From: Pseudomonadota bacterium
Lineage (GTDB): Bacteria; Pseudomonadota; Alphaproteobacteria; Rickettsiales; UBA1997
Assembly: GCA_018970485.1 (NCBI GenBank)
Contig: JAGWWH010000017.1
Coordinates: 1 to 35,763, forward strand
Length of the DNA: 35,763 nt
Direction of reading: 5' to 3'
Every line of letters begins with the position of its first letter. The first letter of the stretch is position 1. A program made the position numbers and the translations under genes. The notes below the pieces were generated by a model, which ran no database searches, was not told the origin of the DNA, and worked only from the letters and a program-made list of their open reading frames with translations. Shown here in pieces: positions 8,352-16,899 of the stretch.

Positions 8352-9089
8352 TTATTTAATTCCCGTGTGAATTGCCGCAGTGCCAAAAGTTAAATTCTGA
8401 TAAGACGCATTTTTAAATCCTGATTTTTCGATCATTTTTTTGAATTCGTCTTGCGGAGGAAACTTGCGAATGCTCTCAACCAAATATTGGTAAGAAGCGC
8501 GGTCTTTCAAAACAACTTCGCCTATTTTCGGAATTAGTTTGAAAGAGTAAATGTCGTAAATTTTTTGTAAGAAATAATCGTTAACTTTCGCGAATTCTAA
8601 ACAGATAAATTTTCCTCCTGGCTTTAAAACTCGATAGGCCTCAGCCAAGCCTTTGTCTATGTTGGTGAAGTTTCTGATTCCAAAAGCGATAGTGAAAAAA
8701 TCGAAAGTTTCGTCAGCAAAAGAAAGCTTTTCGCCGTCGCAGCAAGTGAATTGCAAATTGGAAAAAAGATTTAAATCGACTGCGCGCTCTTTACCCACAT
8801 CAAGCATCTCTTGATTAATATCGACGACGTCAATTTTTGTGTGAGGAAATTTTTTGGCGATGCGAAAAGCGATGTCGCCTGTGCCGCCAGCAACATCGAT
8901 TACTCTCGTCGGATTTTCGCCGATTTCTTCAAGCATTTTATTTTTCCAAATTCGATGAACTCCGCCACTCATCAGGTCATTCATTAAATCATATTTTTTG
9001 GCGACATTAGAAAAAATTTCCTTAACAAGATCAGCCTTCTGCTCGCGGTTTACCTGCTTAAATCCAAAATGTGTTTGATCTTCTTTCAT
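8352..9089 (-). CDS. ubiE: Demethylmenaquinone/ubiquinone C-methyltransferase
   Basis: UbiE is a SAM-dependent C-methyltransferase of ubiquinone (and menaquinone) synthesis. Visible features are the family N-terminus with VFSNVAKKYDLMNDLMS-type sequence, SAM motif I (VIDVAGGTGDIA), an acidic residue after strand 2 (IDVVDINQEML), and LKPGGKFICLEFAK. The length of 245 residues fits the family. I chose the ATG giving MKEDQTHFGF because the open frame further upstream runs backwards through queA and adds no family-like sequence. The start codon overlaps that of divergent queA by two bases. AGAAG lies about 10 bases upstream on the minus strand. Confidence 0.96.
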   Translation of the reverse strand: MKEDQTHFGFKQVNREQKADLVKEIFSNVAKKYDLMNDLMSGGVHRIWKNKMLEEIGENPTRVIDVAGGTGDIAFRIAKKFPHTKIDVVDINQEMLDVGKERAVDLNLFSNLQFTCCDGEKLSFADETFDFFTIAFGIRNFTNIDKGLAEAYRVLKPGGKFICLEFAKVNDYFLQKIYDIYSFKLIPKIGEVVLKDRASYQYLVESIRKFPPQDEFKKMIEKSGFKNASYQNLTFGTAAIHTGIK

Positions 9090-10146
9090 GTTAAAAACTT
9101 CTGATTTCGATTTCGATTTGCCGGAAAAATTAATTGCACAGACGCCATTTTTTCCGAAAGAAAAAACAAAAATGTTAGTGTCTAAAGGCCCGAAAATTCT
9201 TGACGCGCAGCTAATCAATCTCGTCGATTTTTTGCAAGAAGGCGATGTGATGGTTTTTAATGATGCGAGAGTAATTAAAGCGAAATTATCGGCGAAAATT
9301 TTACGAAATTCTGCACAACTCGAATTTAATTTAGATCAGGAAAATCAAGGTCAGGGAGAGAAGTTTTGGAATGCTTTATGTCGGCCAGCGAAGAAGGTTT
9401 TGGTCGGTGATTCTCTCGAAATTGCTCCAGATTTTTTTGCCGAAGTAAAAGAAAAAAGTGACGACGGAACGATCAGAATAAAGTTTGATTGCGATTCCGA
9501 AGATCTTGTTGCGAAGCTAGAGAAATATGGCTCGGTGCCACTTCCGCCTTACATCAAAAGAGATGGTCACGCTGAGCTTGTCGAAGCGTCGGATCAAAAA
9601 AATTACCAAACAATTTACGCTGCAAAAGGAATGGCCGCGGCTGCTCCAACCGCAGGTTTACACTTTAATGAAAATATTTTTGCGACACTCGCAGCAAAAA
9701 AAATCGAGAAAGTTTTTGTAACTCTAAATGTCGGCGCAGGCACGTTTTTACCGGTTCGAAGCGACTTCTTAAAAGATCACAAAATGCACAGCGAATTTTT
9801 TTCGCTCTCCACAGAAGCTGCGCAAATCATCAATCACGCTAAGAAAAACGGAAAAAGAATTGTCGCCGTTGGTACAACTTCGCTACGCGTTTTGGAATCT
9901 GCCGCTGATGAAAAAGGTGTCGTAAAGCCAATGAATATGCACACGCAGATTTTTATTTATCCGCCTTACGATTTCAAAATCGTCGATATTTTAATGACAA
10001 ATTTTCATCTACCGAAATCAACTCTTTTCATGTTGATCTGTGCTTTCGTCGGAAAGGAAAGGGGGTTCGAGATCTACAACCACGCGATCTCGCAACAATA
10101 TCGTTTTTATTCTTACGGGGATTCTTCGCTTTTATTTCGATCTTAA
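9088..10146 (+). CDS. queA: S-adenosylmethionine:tRNA ribosyltransferase-isomerase
   Basis: QueA transfers and isomerises the ribosyl part of SAM onto 7-aminomethyl-deazaguanine in tRNA, making epoxyqueuosine at the wobble position. Family landmarks are SDFDFDLPEKLIAQ at the N-terminus, VFNDARVIKAKL, AAPTAGLHF, LNVGAGTFLPV and FHLPKSTLFMLICAFVG. The length of 352 residues is normal. Between PPYIKR and YQTIYA the protein carries extra residues with GHAELVEAS, which is the translation of a dispersed palindromic repeat (see repeat at 9565). The ATG overlaps the ubiE start codon on the other strand, and no ribosome site is evident, so translation may be leaderless. The C-terminus runs up to the palindromic element that separates it from the convergent gene. 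Confidence 0.96.
   Translation: MLKTSDFDFDLPEKLIAQTPFFPKEKTKMLVSKGPKILDAQLINLVDFLQEGDVMVFNDARVIKAKLSAKILRNSAQLEFNLDQENQGQGEKFWNALCRPAKKVLVGDSLEIAPDFFAEVKEKSDDGTIRIKFDCDSEDLVAKLEKYGSVPLPPYIKRDGHAELVEASDQKNYQTIYAAKGMAAAAPTAGLHFNENIFATLAAKKIEKVFVTLNVGAGTFLPVRSDFLKDHKMHSEFFSLSTEAAQIINHAKKNGKRIVAVGTTSLRVLESAADEKGVVKPMNMHTQIFIYPPYDFKIVDILMTNFHLPKSTLFMLICAFVGKERGFEIYNHAISQQYRFYSYGDSSLLFRS
9565..9588 (+). repeat. Palindromic repeat inserted in frame in queA
   Basis: GGTCACGCTGAGCTTGTCGAAGCG is present (given as 9565-9588). It has a palindromic core (GCTT-GTCG-AAGC inside CGCT...AGCG). To my knowledge this sequence is a common dispersed intergenic repeat in several unrelated bacterial genomes. Here it is read in frame as GHAELVEAS in a loop of QueA that is shorter in E. 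coli. It resembles in principle the Rickettsia palindromic elements found inside genes. Confidence 0.7.
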
Positions 10147-10149
10147 CAC

Positions 10150-10230
10150 GTCATTCCCGCGAAGGCGGGAATCCAGGAAAGTTCCAGCGCGTGACCAATT
10201 CTCCTGGATCCCCGCCTTCGCGGGGATGAC
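10150..10230. repeat. Long palindromic repeat (MITE-like), copy 1
   Basis: Two 29-base arms (10150-10178 and 10202-10230) are inverted copies with 2 mismatches, starting GTCATTCCCGCGAAGGCGGG and separated by about 23 bases. Each arm also contains its own small hairpin (CCCGCGAAGGCGGG). It fills the gap between convergent queA and the ileS fragment and could act as a bidirectional terminator. A closely related copy lies at 35563-35658. Confidence 0.92.
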
Positions 10231-10233
10231 AAG

Positions 10234-11037
10234 CTAGAGACTGATACCAACCGTCAAATCACCATCATCCAACTTGTTCTCAAAAGAAAATTTGGCGGAA
10301 ATTTTTTCTGAAACGCATTCTAAATTATCGGCCAAAACTTGTTCGCAGATGTAAGGAGAAAAGTTTTTTGCAACCTCGAGAATCCGTGGATTTGTTGAGA
10401 TTAGCTGCAACTTGATGCGATCAGAAATATTTAAATCCGCATCTTTACGATTCTGCTGAACCGCGCGCACGATGTCTCTGGCGATGCCCTCATCTTCCAA
10501 ATCTTTCGTAACTTCAATATCAAGTGAGATTAGATAATCATTGGTTGGAAGCGCTAGAATCGCGAATTTTTTTTCGTCGTGATTTTTGGCGGTTAGCTTA
10601 ATTTCGAACTCATCATCAACCAAAGTCACGCCAGAAATTTCGATTTCTTTGTCGGAAATTTTTTTCCATTCGCCGCTTTTTGTCGCCGCAGTAATTTCCT
10701 TGATTTTTGGCCCATATTTCGCGCCGATTTTTTTGAAATTTACCTGAAGTTTTAACTCGGCCAAATCAGCAATTTCTTCTTTTGCCTCGAGAGATTTTAC
10801 ATTGATTTCCTCGGCAATAATTTCTTTGAAAGGCAAAATTCTTGCCGAATTTTTTCCGATAATTGTCAGTGATTTTAACGGCAGTCTTACGCGTAAATTT
10901 TTATTGTCGCGAATCGACAAAGCCGTTGAGCATATGGCGCGGACGAGATCCATGTCGGCGACTAATTTCACTTCATCGGGTAAAAAAGAGACGTCAGGAA
11001 AATCTTGAAGATGAACAGAAATTTTGCGGTCGATCAT
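10234..11037 (-). CDS. Orphan C-terminal domain of isoleucyl-tRNA synthetase
   Basis: The 267 residues match only the end of long-form IleRS: part of the anticodon-binding region (SVHLQDFPDVSFLPDEV, AICSTALSIRDNKNLRVRLPL) followed by the DUF5915-type C-terminal domain (LKLQVNFKKIGAKYGPKIKE; DLEDEGIARDIVRAVQQNRKD). The catalytic Rossmann domain, HIGH and KMSKS motifs and the editing domain are absent, and no other part of ileS lies here. The frame is intact. The ATG overlaps the purM stop by one base (TAATG), so the two are probably translationally coupled. It may be a recent truncation or recombination remnant, a split synthetase, or a free domain with its own role. A full-length ileS elsewhere in the genome would decide. 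Confidence is high for homology, low for function. Confidence 0.85.
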   Translation of the reverse strand: MIDRKISVHLQDFPDVSFLPDEVKLVADMDLVRAICSTALSIRDNKNLRVRLPLKSLTIIGKNSARILPFKEIIAEEINVKSLEAKEEIADLAELKLQVNFKKIGAKYGPKIKEITAATKSGEWKKISDKEIEISGVTLVDDEFEIKLTAKNHDEKKFAILALPTNDYLISLDIEVTKDLEDEGIARDIVRAVQQNRKDADLNISDRIKLQLISTNPRILEVAKNFSPYICEQVLADNLECVSEKISAKFSFENKLDDGDLTVGISL

Positions 11038-12008
11038 TAGATGAGTTCTCCAATTACAAATGTTTTTTCTCCAGCTTCTTCGAGGATTTTTTTCACTTCA
11101 TGCGCATGTTCTTTTTCAACAACCAAAACCATGCCAATTCCGCAATTGAAAGTGCGGTGCATTTCTTCGTCAGTGACGTTTCCGAGCTTTTGTAATTTGT
11201 CGAAAATGGCAGGACGAGTCCAAGATTTGTAATCGATTTTTGGCGCCGTGCCTTTGCTTAAAACTCTTGGTAAATTTTCTACCAAACCGCCGCCAGTAAT
11301 GTGCGCGAGGGCTTTAACTTTTTTAGTTTTGATCGCGGCGAGGCAAGATTTGATGTAAACTTTTGTAGGTGTGAGCAACTCTTCACCCATCTCTTTTAGC
11401 TCGATTGAATTCTGCTGCAAAATGTAGCGCGCCAAAGAATAGCCGTTGGAGTGGATACCGCTTGAAGCTAGGCCAATCAAGACGTCGCCAGCTTTTGTTT
11501 CTTTTGGTAAAATTTCATCACGCTCAACCGCGCCTACAGCGAAGCCGGCTAAATCGTAATCTCCGGCTGAATACATTCCTGGCATTTCAGCAGTTTCACC
11601 ACCGATCAAGGCACATCCAGCTTGTTTGCAACCTTCAGCGATGCCTTTGATTACGTCAGTTGCAACATCAACATCAAGTTTTGAACAAGCGAAATAATCT
11701 AAAAAGAAAAGTGGCTCGGCGCCTTGGGCGAGAAGATCGTTTACTGACATGGCAACGAGATCAATTCCGATTGTGTCATGTTTACCAACTTCGATTGCGA
11801 CCTTGAGTTTCGTGCCCACGCCGTCAGTTGAAGAGACCAAAACAGGATCGCGGAAATTGCATTTTTTGAGATCAAAAAGCGCACCAAATCCACCGAGATC
11901 GGAATCGGCACCAAGACGTTTTGTTGCTTTAGCGAATGGCTTGATGCGATTAACTAATTCATTTCCGGCATCGATATCGACACCCGCTTGTTTGTAGTTT
12001 AGGGACAT
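11037..12008 (-). CDS. purM: Phosphoribosylformylglycinamidine cyclo-ligase (AIR synthetase)
   Basis: PurM closes the imidazole ring of aminoimidazole ribonucleotide with ATP, the fifth step of purine synthesis. Family landmarks are [15 protein letters not shown] at the N-terminus, [27 protein letters not shown] (metal/nucleotide binding), [16 protein letters not shown] and [16 protein letters not shown]. At 323 residues it is slightly shorter than the usual 340 or so. The start codon is clear. Its presence implies de novo purine synthesis, unlike Rickettsia but like Anaplasmataceae. The gene is divergent from the DUF2066 gene across 82 bases. Confidence 0.97.
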   Translation of the reverse strand: MSLNYKQAGVDIDAGNELVNRIKPFAKATKRLGADSDLGGFGALFDLKKCNFRDPVLVSSTDGVGTKLKVAIEVGKHDTIGIDLVAMSVNDLLAQGAEPLFFLDYFACSKLDVDVATDVIKGIAEGCKQAGCALIGGETAEMPGMYSAGDYDLAGFAVGAVERDEILPKETKAGDVLIGLASSGIHSNGYSLARYILQQNSIELKEMGEELLTPTKVYIKSCLAAIKTKKVKALAHITGGGLVENLPRVLSKGTAPKIDYKSWTRPAIFDKLQKLGNVTDEEMHRTFNCGIGMVLVVEKEHAHEVKKILEEAGEKTFVIGELI

Positions 12009-12090
12009 TTTGATTGAGAATTAAAAACCGATGAGGATCTTTGATTGGAGAGCTTCCGCAGCACATAAATTGTTCCAGTAAACTTCCGAT

Positions 12091-13152
12091 ATGTCGAGAT
12101 TTTTTTTCCTCTTAGCTTGTGTTTTTACGATCTCTTTTAGTGCCAAAGCTGACAACCAAGATATCTATTTAATTTCCGGAGTTTCCATCAGCACTAATGC
12201 CAAATCTCCAGCATTGGCAAAGGCTGCGGCCTTTAAAATGGCAAGGCGCGATGCGTTTTTGATTCTACTTACTCGCCTTGAAATGAAATCAGGAATTGCT
12301 GACGGCATCACGGATGAAGAGATCTCGGATATGGTGCGTTCTGAGCAAATCGAAAAAGAAAAAATTAGCGGCGGTAACTATTCCGCAACTTTCAACATCA
12401 TGTTTGCGAAAGATTTTGTTGATTACGTACTTCTGCAAAAAAAATCCCCCAATGCTTCTGAAAATAAGGCTCCAGAGGATATTTATCTCCTGATTCCAGT
12501 TAAGATGAAGAAGTATCAATCAATAATTTGGGGCGAAGAGAATGATTGGAAAGAAGCGATCGCCAAAACCTTAAATCAGAAATCTTTAAATCAATTTGTC
12601 GTTCCAGATGCCGACATCGCCAATATTGCCAGCCTTAATGAGGGGGAGGTGGTAATCGCTGATTACAGAACTTTAGAGCCAATACTCAGTAGGTATAAAG
12701 CTAAGGCGGCCTATAGCTTAATTTTTTCTTACGACGAGATCGAAAATAAAGTGGTAATCGAAGTCATTCGTCTGAGCAAATTTCAGAAAAAAAAGGTCAA
12801 ACTTAGTTTCGTAAATATTGATCGACTAAACTACCAATCCTTGATTTCAAAGGTTTCAGACAAAGTGATGGAATATTTACTCAGCTCACAAAGCGATTTG
12901 GATCAAGGAGTAAATTCAAGCGCAACTCGCATCAAAATTTATTTAAATAGCCTAAGTAGCTGGGTGGCGATCAAGAATAAAATTGAAAGTAGCGGCTTAG
13001 TTAATCAGCTCAATATCGAGTCAATTTCTCGTGATTACGTTGTTGTCACAATCAATTACATTGGCGAAGAAGATATTCAGAAAGCCTTTGCCAGAAAGGG
13101 TTTGAGGCTAAATCAGCAAGAGGAAAATAATTTCACAATCGATGCAAACTAA
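12091..13152 (+). CDS. DUF2066 family exported protein
   Basis: This 353-residue protein has a signal peptide (FFFLLACVFTISFSAKA, cleavage about residue 20). The mature N-terminus (VSISTNAKSPALAKAAAFKMARRDAFLILLTRL) and the following acidic segment with a conserved YSATFNIMFAKDFVDYVL match the DUF2066 family of proteobacterial periplasmic proteins of unknown role. It overlaps the downstream perM-like gene by 11 bases, so the two are probably co-translated. The purM, DUF2066, perM neighbourhood is also seen in other alphaproteobacteria, to my knowledge. Confidence 0.85.
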   Translation: MSRFFFLLACVFTISFSAKADNQDIYLISGVSISTNAKSPALAKAAAFKMARRDAFLILLTRLEMKSGIADGITDEEISDMVRSEQIEKEKISGGNYSATFNIMFAKDFVDYVLLQKKSPNASENKAPEDIYLLIPVKMKKYQSIIWGEENDWKEAIAKTLNQKSLNQFVVPDADIANIASLNEGEVVIADYRTLEPILSRYKAKAAYSLIFSYDEIENKVVIEVIRLSKFQKKKVKLSFVNIDRLNYQSLISKVSDKVMEYLLSSQSDLDQGVNSSATRIKIYLNSLSSWVAIKNKIESSGLVNQLNIESISRDYVVVTINYIGEEDIQKAFARKGLRLNQQEENNFTIDAN

Positions 13153-14200
13153 AGAAAAAATATTCGCAACCGCGCTAGTTTTGGCGATTTTTTGTGGATT
13201 TATTTACTTGGTAAAATCGGTGCTAACGCCGTTTATCTATTCTTTGATAATAGCCTATTTTCTTGATCCTCTTGTCGACTATCTAGCCACTAAACACAAG
13301 CTTTCGCGCATCACGGCAACTTCTCTTATTTTAGGTCTATTCCTCTCGATTTTTATTAGTCTTAGCGCGGTTTTATTGCCGATAATTTACATCCAAGCCA
13401 CAGATCTCGTAAGCGCATTGCCGCGATATTTACAGATAATCACGCAGGATTTTTATCCAAAAATTATCGGAGTGTTAAACGGATTTGGAGTGAGTCTCGA
13501 CAGTGATTTTTCTCAACTAATGAACAGTGAAAAAAGCAACTCTTACTTTGCCGATTTATCGCAAAATTTTTTCAGCAACGCCCTGAGTTCTTCAGCTACA
13601 TTTATCAACATTTTGTCGCTGATTTTTATTACGCCGATTTTGATTTTTTACCTACTCAAAGACTGGGATATTTTAATAAAAAATACCTACGAATTCTTAC
13701 CAAAATCAATCGCACCTTCAGCCAAAGAAATCGCGCGCGAAATTCATAAAACTTTGGCCGGATACGTGAGAGGGCAATTCAATGTCTGTTTTATTCTCGC
13801 CATATTTTACTCGATTTCGCTGAGTTTAATTGGATTAAATTTCGGTTTCTTGATTGGTTTTTTAACCGGCATCCTCGCCTTTATTCCTTACGTGGGAATG
13901 CTTTCTGGAACTATTGCTGCGTTAGTCGTGGCGCTGTTTCAATGGGGCTTTGATTTTAAAGAACTCGCTTTGGTTGGAACGGTTTTTCTCGTCGCTCAGT
14001 TGGTTGAATCAAACTTCCTAACACCAAAAATGATCGGCAAAAAAATTGGACTTCATCCAGTTTGGATGATCTTTGGATTATTCTTTTTTGGGTCTTTGTT
14101 GGGATTTATTGGGGTTTTAATTGCGGTTCCACTTACTGCGATTTGTAGTGTCGTAATCAAATATTTTGCGCTCAAATATAAAAAGAAATTCGTTCTCTAG
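13142..14200 (+). CDS. AI-2E/PerM family membrane transporter
   Basis: This 352-residue polytopic inner-membrane protein has the layout of the AI-2E exporter (PerM/TqsA/YdiK) superfamily. Hydrophobic segments near the N-terminus (ALVLAIFCGFIYLV, LTPFIYSLIIAYFLDPLVDYL) are followed by a soluble region. The family signature follows: GYVRGQFNVCFILAIFY, LIGFLTGILAFIPYVGMLSGT and a C-terminal ESNFLTPKMIGKKIGLHPVWMIFGLFFFG. The substrate cannot be told from sequence; members include AI-2 exporters and Na+/H+ antiporters. It overlaps the DUF2066 gene and its stop abuts the start of the next gene. Confidence 0.92.
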   Translation: MQTKEKIFATALVLAIFCGFIYLVKSVLTPFIYSLIIAYFLDPLVDYLATKHKLSRITATSLILGLFLSIFISLSAVLLPIIYIQATDLVSALPRYLQIITQDFYPKIIGVLNGFGVSLDSDFSQLMNSEKSNSYFADLSQNFFSNALSSSATFINILSLIFITPILIFYLLKDWDILIKNTYEFLPKSIAPSAKEIAREIHKTLAGYVRGQFNVCFILAIFYSISLSLIGLNFGFLIGFLTGILAFIPYVGMLSGTIAALVVALFQWGFDFKELALVGTVFLVAQLVESNFLTPKMIGKKIGLHPVWMIFGLFFFGSLLGFIGVLIAVPLTAICSVVIKYFALKYKKKFVL

Positions 14201-14401
14201 ATGAGTAAAAAAACATTTAATCTCGATGATTTTGTTGGCGAAGAATTTACCAGAAAAGTCGATACCAAAATTGATCGTGAAGAAAAAATTTCCAACTTTG
14301 CTAAAATAAAAATCTCAGCGATCGATCCTAGAATCCGTAGTGAAATCGAAGATAAATTAAAGAGCGTCAAACAGAATTTAAATAAACTAAAAAAACTCTA
14401 A
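14201..14401 (+). CDS. Small charged protein of unknown function
   Basis: This 66-residue protein is rich in Lys, Glu and Asp, with no membrane segment or signal peptide; the C-terminal half ([19 protein letters not shown]) is predicted helical and possibly coiled-coil. I recognise no family. It is accepted as a gene because its ATG immediately follows the stop of perM (TAG-ATG) and its TAA lies two bases before the dapD start, so it sits tightly within an operon. Confidence 0.7.
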   Translation: MSKKTFNLDDFVGEEFTRKVDTKIDREEKISNFAKIKISAIDPRIRSEIEDKLKSVKQNLNKLKKL

Positions 14402-14403
14402 AT

Positions 14404-15201
14404 ATGCTTTCCCAAATCATCGAAAATGCCTTTGAAAAAAGAGCAGAAATTAATCTACAAACCAAAGGCGAAGTCCGCGATGCTGTTAATGAAACTATGT
14501 CTCTACTTGATGCTGGGAAAATCAGAGTTTGCGAAAAAATCGACGAAATTTGGCAGGTAAATCAATGGATCAAAAAGGCGATTCTGCTGTCTTTCCGCCT
14601 CAATGATAACAGCCTTGTCGCGGGTGGATATTTCGACAAAGTTCCGTTGAAATTCGCGAACTGGAGTGAGAAAGATTTTCGTCAAGCCGGCTTTCGTGCC
14701 TTGCCGGGAGCGGTTGTGCGCTATTCATCTTTTATCGAAAAGAATGTTGTCTTGATGCCATCATTCATAAATCTCGGCGCCTATGTTGCTGAAGGAACGA
14801 TGGTCGATACTTGGGCCACAGTTGGTTCTTGTGCGCAGATTGGCAAGAATTGTCACATCTCTGGCGGTGCAGGAATTGGTGGCGTTCTCGAGCCTTTACA
14901 AGCCAATCCAGTGATCATCGAAGATAACTGTTTTATCGGCGCGCGCTCTGAAATTGCTGAAGGTGTAATCGTTGAAACTGGCGCGGTAATTTCGATGGGA
15001 GTTTACATCGGCGCTTCAACAAAAATTATCGATCGCGAAAGTGGAGAAATTTTTTATGGACGAGTTCCAGCTTACTCCGTCGTGGTTCCGGGAAATATTC
15101 AAACCAAAAACAATCTTTCTCTTTACGCGGCGATAATCGTCAAAAAAGTTGACGAAAAAACTCGTTCGAAGACTTCGATCAACGATTTGTTACGCGACTA
15201 A
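14404..15201 (+). CDS. dapD: Tetrahydrodipicolinate N-succinyltransferase
   Basis: DapD adds a succinyl group from succinyl-CoA to tetrahydrodipicolinate in the lysine/meso-diaminopimelate pathway, which feeds peptidoglycan. The N-terminal helical domain ([36 protein letters not shown]) is followed by a left-handed beta-helix made of hexapeptide repeats (residues about 105-215: [44 protein letters not shown]). The length of 265 residues is slightly under the E. coli enzyme. It implies the bacterium makes diaminopimelate and probably a cell wall. It is the fourth gene of a tight operon and is followed by a membrane protein gene after 5 bases. Confidence 0.97.
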   Translation: MLSQIIENAFEKRAEINLQTKGEVRDAVNETMSLLDAGKIRVCEKIDEIWQVNQWIKKAILLSFRLNDNSLVAGGYFDKVPLKFANWSEKDFRQAGFRALPGAVVRYSSFIEKNVVLMPSFINLGAYVAEGTMVDTWATVGSCAQIGKNCHISGGAGIGGVLEPLQANPVIIEDNCFIGARSEIAEGVIVETGAVISMGVYIGASTKIIDRESGEIFYGRVPAYSVVVPGNIQTKNNLSLYAAIIVKKVDEKTRSKTSINDLLRD

Positions 15202-15206
15202 TTGGA

Positions 15207-15749
15207 ATGGATATCGATACAAAGTTTCTCACGCTTTTTGTTTTTAGCGTAATCAATTTTCTGATTCTTTTTTTTATCAAAACCCGCACCAGTCTTGTGA
15301 TCAGCGTGATCATAGCTCATCTAGTCGCAGTATTATTTTTTAGTTTATCGATCGTCGATTACGAAGCATTTAGAGAGATAACTCTGGCTCTGATTATTTA
15401 CTCAATGGTGATTTTATTTATAATTTCCAACTACGGGCTGATTACTGTTGAGAGCGAAAAAAAATCTAAAAACAAAAATAATTTACTCGGGAATATTGCA
15501 GCTTGCCTCATTGTTTTGGTGGTTTTTTTGCTGATTTTTTTTGTGGTCGAAGACGTTACTAAAATAGACAAGACGCCAATGTTGGCATTGGAAGAGAGGG
15601 TTGAGATACCAACTTCTGATTCAATAAAAAAAGCAAGAATGCGCGAGAATTTATTGGATAATTTTCTACTCAAACGCTCTTCAGATGTAATTTTAATTAT
15701 AGCCGCTGCAAGCACGGTTTTGCTGCTTTTATCGAAAAAAGACAAATGA
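15207..15749 (+). CDS. Polytopic membrane protein of unknown function
   Basis: This 180-residue protein has about five hydrophobic segments: two at the N-terminus (LTLFVFSVINFLILFFI; VISVIIAHLVAVLFFSL), one near residue 60 (ITLALIIYSMVILFII), one near 100 (IAACLIVLVVFLLIFFV) and one at the C-terminus (VILIIAAASTVLLLL). A charged loop separates the last two. The first three segments vaguely recall small subunits of Mrp-type cation/proton antiporters, but no diagnostic residue is visible, so I leave it unassigned. It starts 5 bases after dapD and its stop overlaps the pyrD start by 4 bases (ATGA). Confidence 0.7.
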   Translation: MDIDTKFLTLFVFSVINFLILFFIKTRTSLVISVIIAHLVAVLFFSLSIVDYEAFREITLALIIYSMVILFIISNYGLITVESEKKSKNKNNLLGNIAACLIVLVVFLLIFFVVEDVTKIDKTPMLALEERVEIPTSDSIKKARMRENLLDNFLLKRSSDVILIIAAASTVLLLLSKKDK

Positions 15750-16807
15750 GTATTTACCAAATTTTCCGTCCGCTGATTTTTAAAATTGATCTGGAATCTG
15801 CCCATAATTTGGCGATCAATTTTTTGAAATTTTGCCCAAGAACAGCGACAATTTTTTCTGCTAAACGTGATTATGAAAATTTACGCAGCAAGTTGTGGGA
15901 CCTTGATTTCACTAGTCCAATCGGCATGGCCGCAGGCTTTGACAAGAATGCAGAAGTGGCCACAACTTTAGAAAAATTCGGCTTTGGATTTGTTGAATGC
16001 GGAACCGTTACGCCAAAAGCGCAAACAGGAAATGATCGCCCAAGAATTTTTCGTCTCGAAGAAGATTTAGCCCTGATCAATCGTTTAGGTTTTAATAATT
16101 TAGGCGCTGAAGTTTTTGAAAAAAATTTACCAAAAATTTCGGTTCCGCTCGGCATCAATATTGGCAAAAACAAAGATACCGAGGAGGCGCTCCACGACTA
16201 CCTCCCACTCCTAGAAAAATTTTACCAAAAAGCTTCTTACATCACGGTAAATATTTCTTCGCCAAACACTAAAAATCTGCGTGATTTGCAGAATGAAAAT
16301 CAGCTCGATTTATTTTTGAGTGAGATCGCAAAAAAGAAGAATGAGCTAAAAAATACGCAGAAAAAAAATACGCCGATATTGCTCAAAGTCGCACCAGATC
16401 TCAGCGTAGCTGAGCAAGAAAAAATCGCTGAAACGGTAATTAAAAATAAAATCGACGGCATGGTCATCAGCAATACCACGATTGATCGCGACCTAAATCT
16501 AAAAAGTAAAAACGCCGCAGAGCTTGGCGGACTAAGTGGCGCGCCGCTTCTTAAAAAATCCAACGAAGTGCTAAAAAATTTTTACAAATTCACCGAAGGA
16601 AAAATTCCGCTAATTGGCGTTGGTGGAATTTCTTCTGCGCAGGATGTTTACGAAAAAATAAAATGTGGAGCTTCGCTAGTTCAAATCTATTCCGCCTTTA
16701 TTTATCAAGGTTTTGGACTGGTTGAAGAAATCAAAAAAGAACTAAGCAAAAAAATTGTCGCTGAAGGTTTAAAAAATATTTCTGAACTTGTTGGTGCTGC
16801 GCATTAG
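15746..16807 (+). CDS. pyrD: Dihydroorotate dehydrogenase (quinone), class 2
   Basis: PyrD oxidises dihydroorotate to orotate with FMN and passes electrons to membrane quinone, in pyrimidine synthesis. The N-terminal helical extension (YQIFRPLIFKIDLESAHNLA) marks the membrane-associated class 2. FMN and substrate motifs include IGMAAGFDKNAE, FVECGTVTP, RPRIFRLEEDLALINRLGFNN and VNISSPNT, where S172 corresponds to the class 2 catalytic serine. The C-terminus has LIGVGGISSAQDVYEKI and GASLVQIYSAFIYQG. The length of 353 residues is normal. It is translationally coupled to the upstream membrane protein through an ATGA overlap and ends the operon. Confidence 0.97.
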   Translation: MSIYQIFRPLIFKIDLESAHNLAINFLKFCPRTATIFSAKRDYENLRSKLWDLDFTSPIGMAAGFDKNAEVATTLEKFGFGFVECGTVTPKAQTGNDRPRIFRLEEDLALINRLGFNNLGAEVFEKNLPKISVPLGINIGKNKDTEEALHDYLPLLEKFYQKASYITVNISSPNTKNLRDLQNENQLDLFLSEIAKKKNELKNTQKKNTPILLKVAPDLSVAEQEKIAETVIKNKIDGMVISNTTIDRDLNLKSKNAAELGGLSGAPLLKKSNEVLKNFYKFTEGKIPLIGVGGISSAQDVYEKIKCGASLVQIYSAFIYQGFGLVEEIKKELSKKIVAEGLKNISELVGAAH

Positions 16808-16816
16808 TTAGGAAAT

Positions 16817-16844
16817 TTGACATTGAAAAGGCGGTGGCTATGGT
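16817..16844 (+). promoter_or_regulatory. Candidate sigma-70 promoter for the DEAD-box helicase
   Basis: A perfect TTGACA (16817-16822) is followed after 16 bases by TATGGT (16839-16844). The start of transcription would leave a leader of about 50 bases before the helicase ATG. The leader begins in a GC-rich segment able to form an imperfect hairpin (GGCG...CGCC), of the kind sometimes seen in cold-regulated helicase leaders. Predicted only from the boxes. Confidence 0.45.
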
Positions 16845-16899
16845 GCCGCGCCGTTGCTACATCCCACGGACTTAGCCGCAAAATCAATAAATAAAAAAA

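Noticed and set aside
9090-9218. A longer UbiE starting at 9218
   Set aside because: The extra 43 residues are the reverse strand of queA and do not resemble UbiE; the ATG at 9089 gives the family start.
15207-15749. Assignment of the membrane protein as an Mrp antiporter subunit
   Set aside because: Only the hydrophobic pattern is similar; no conserved residue was seen and no other mrp genes are near.
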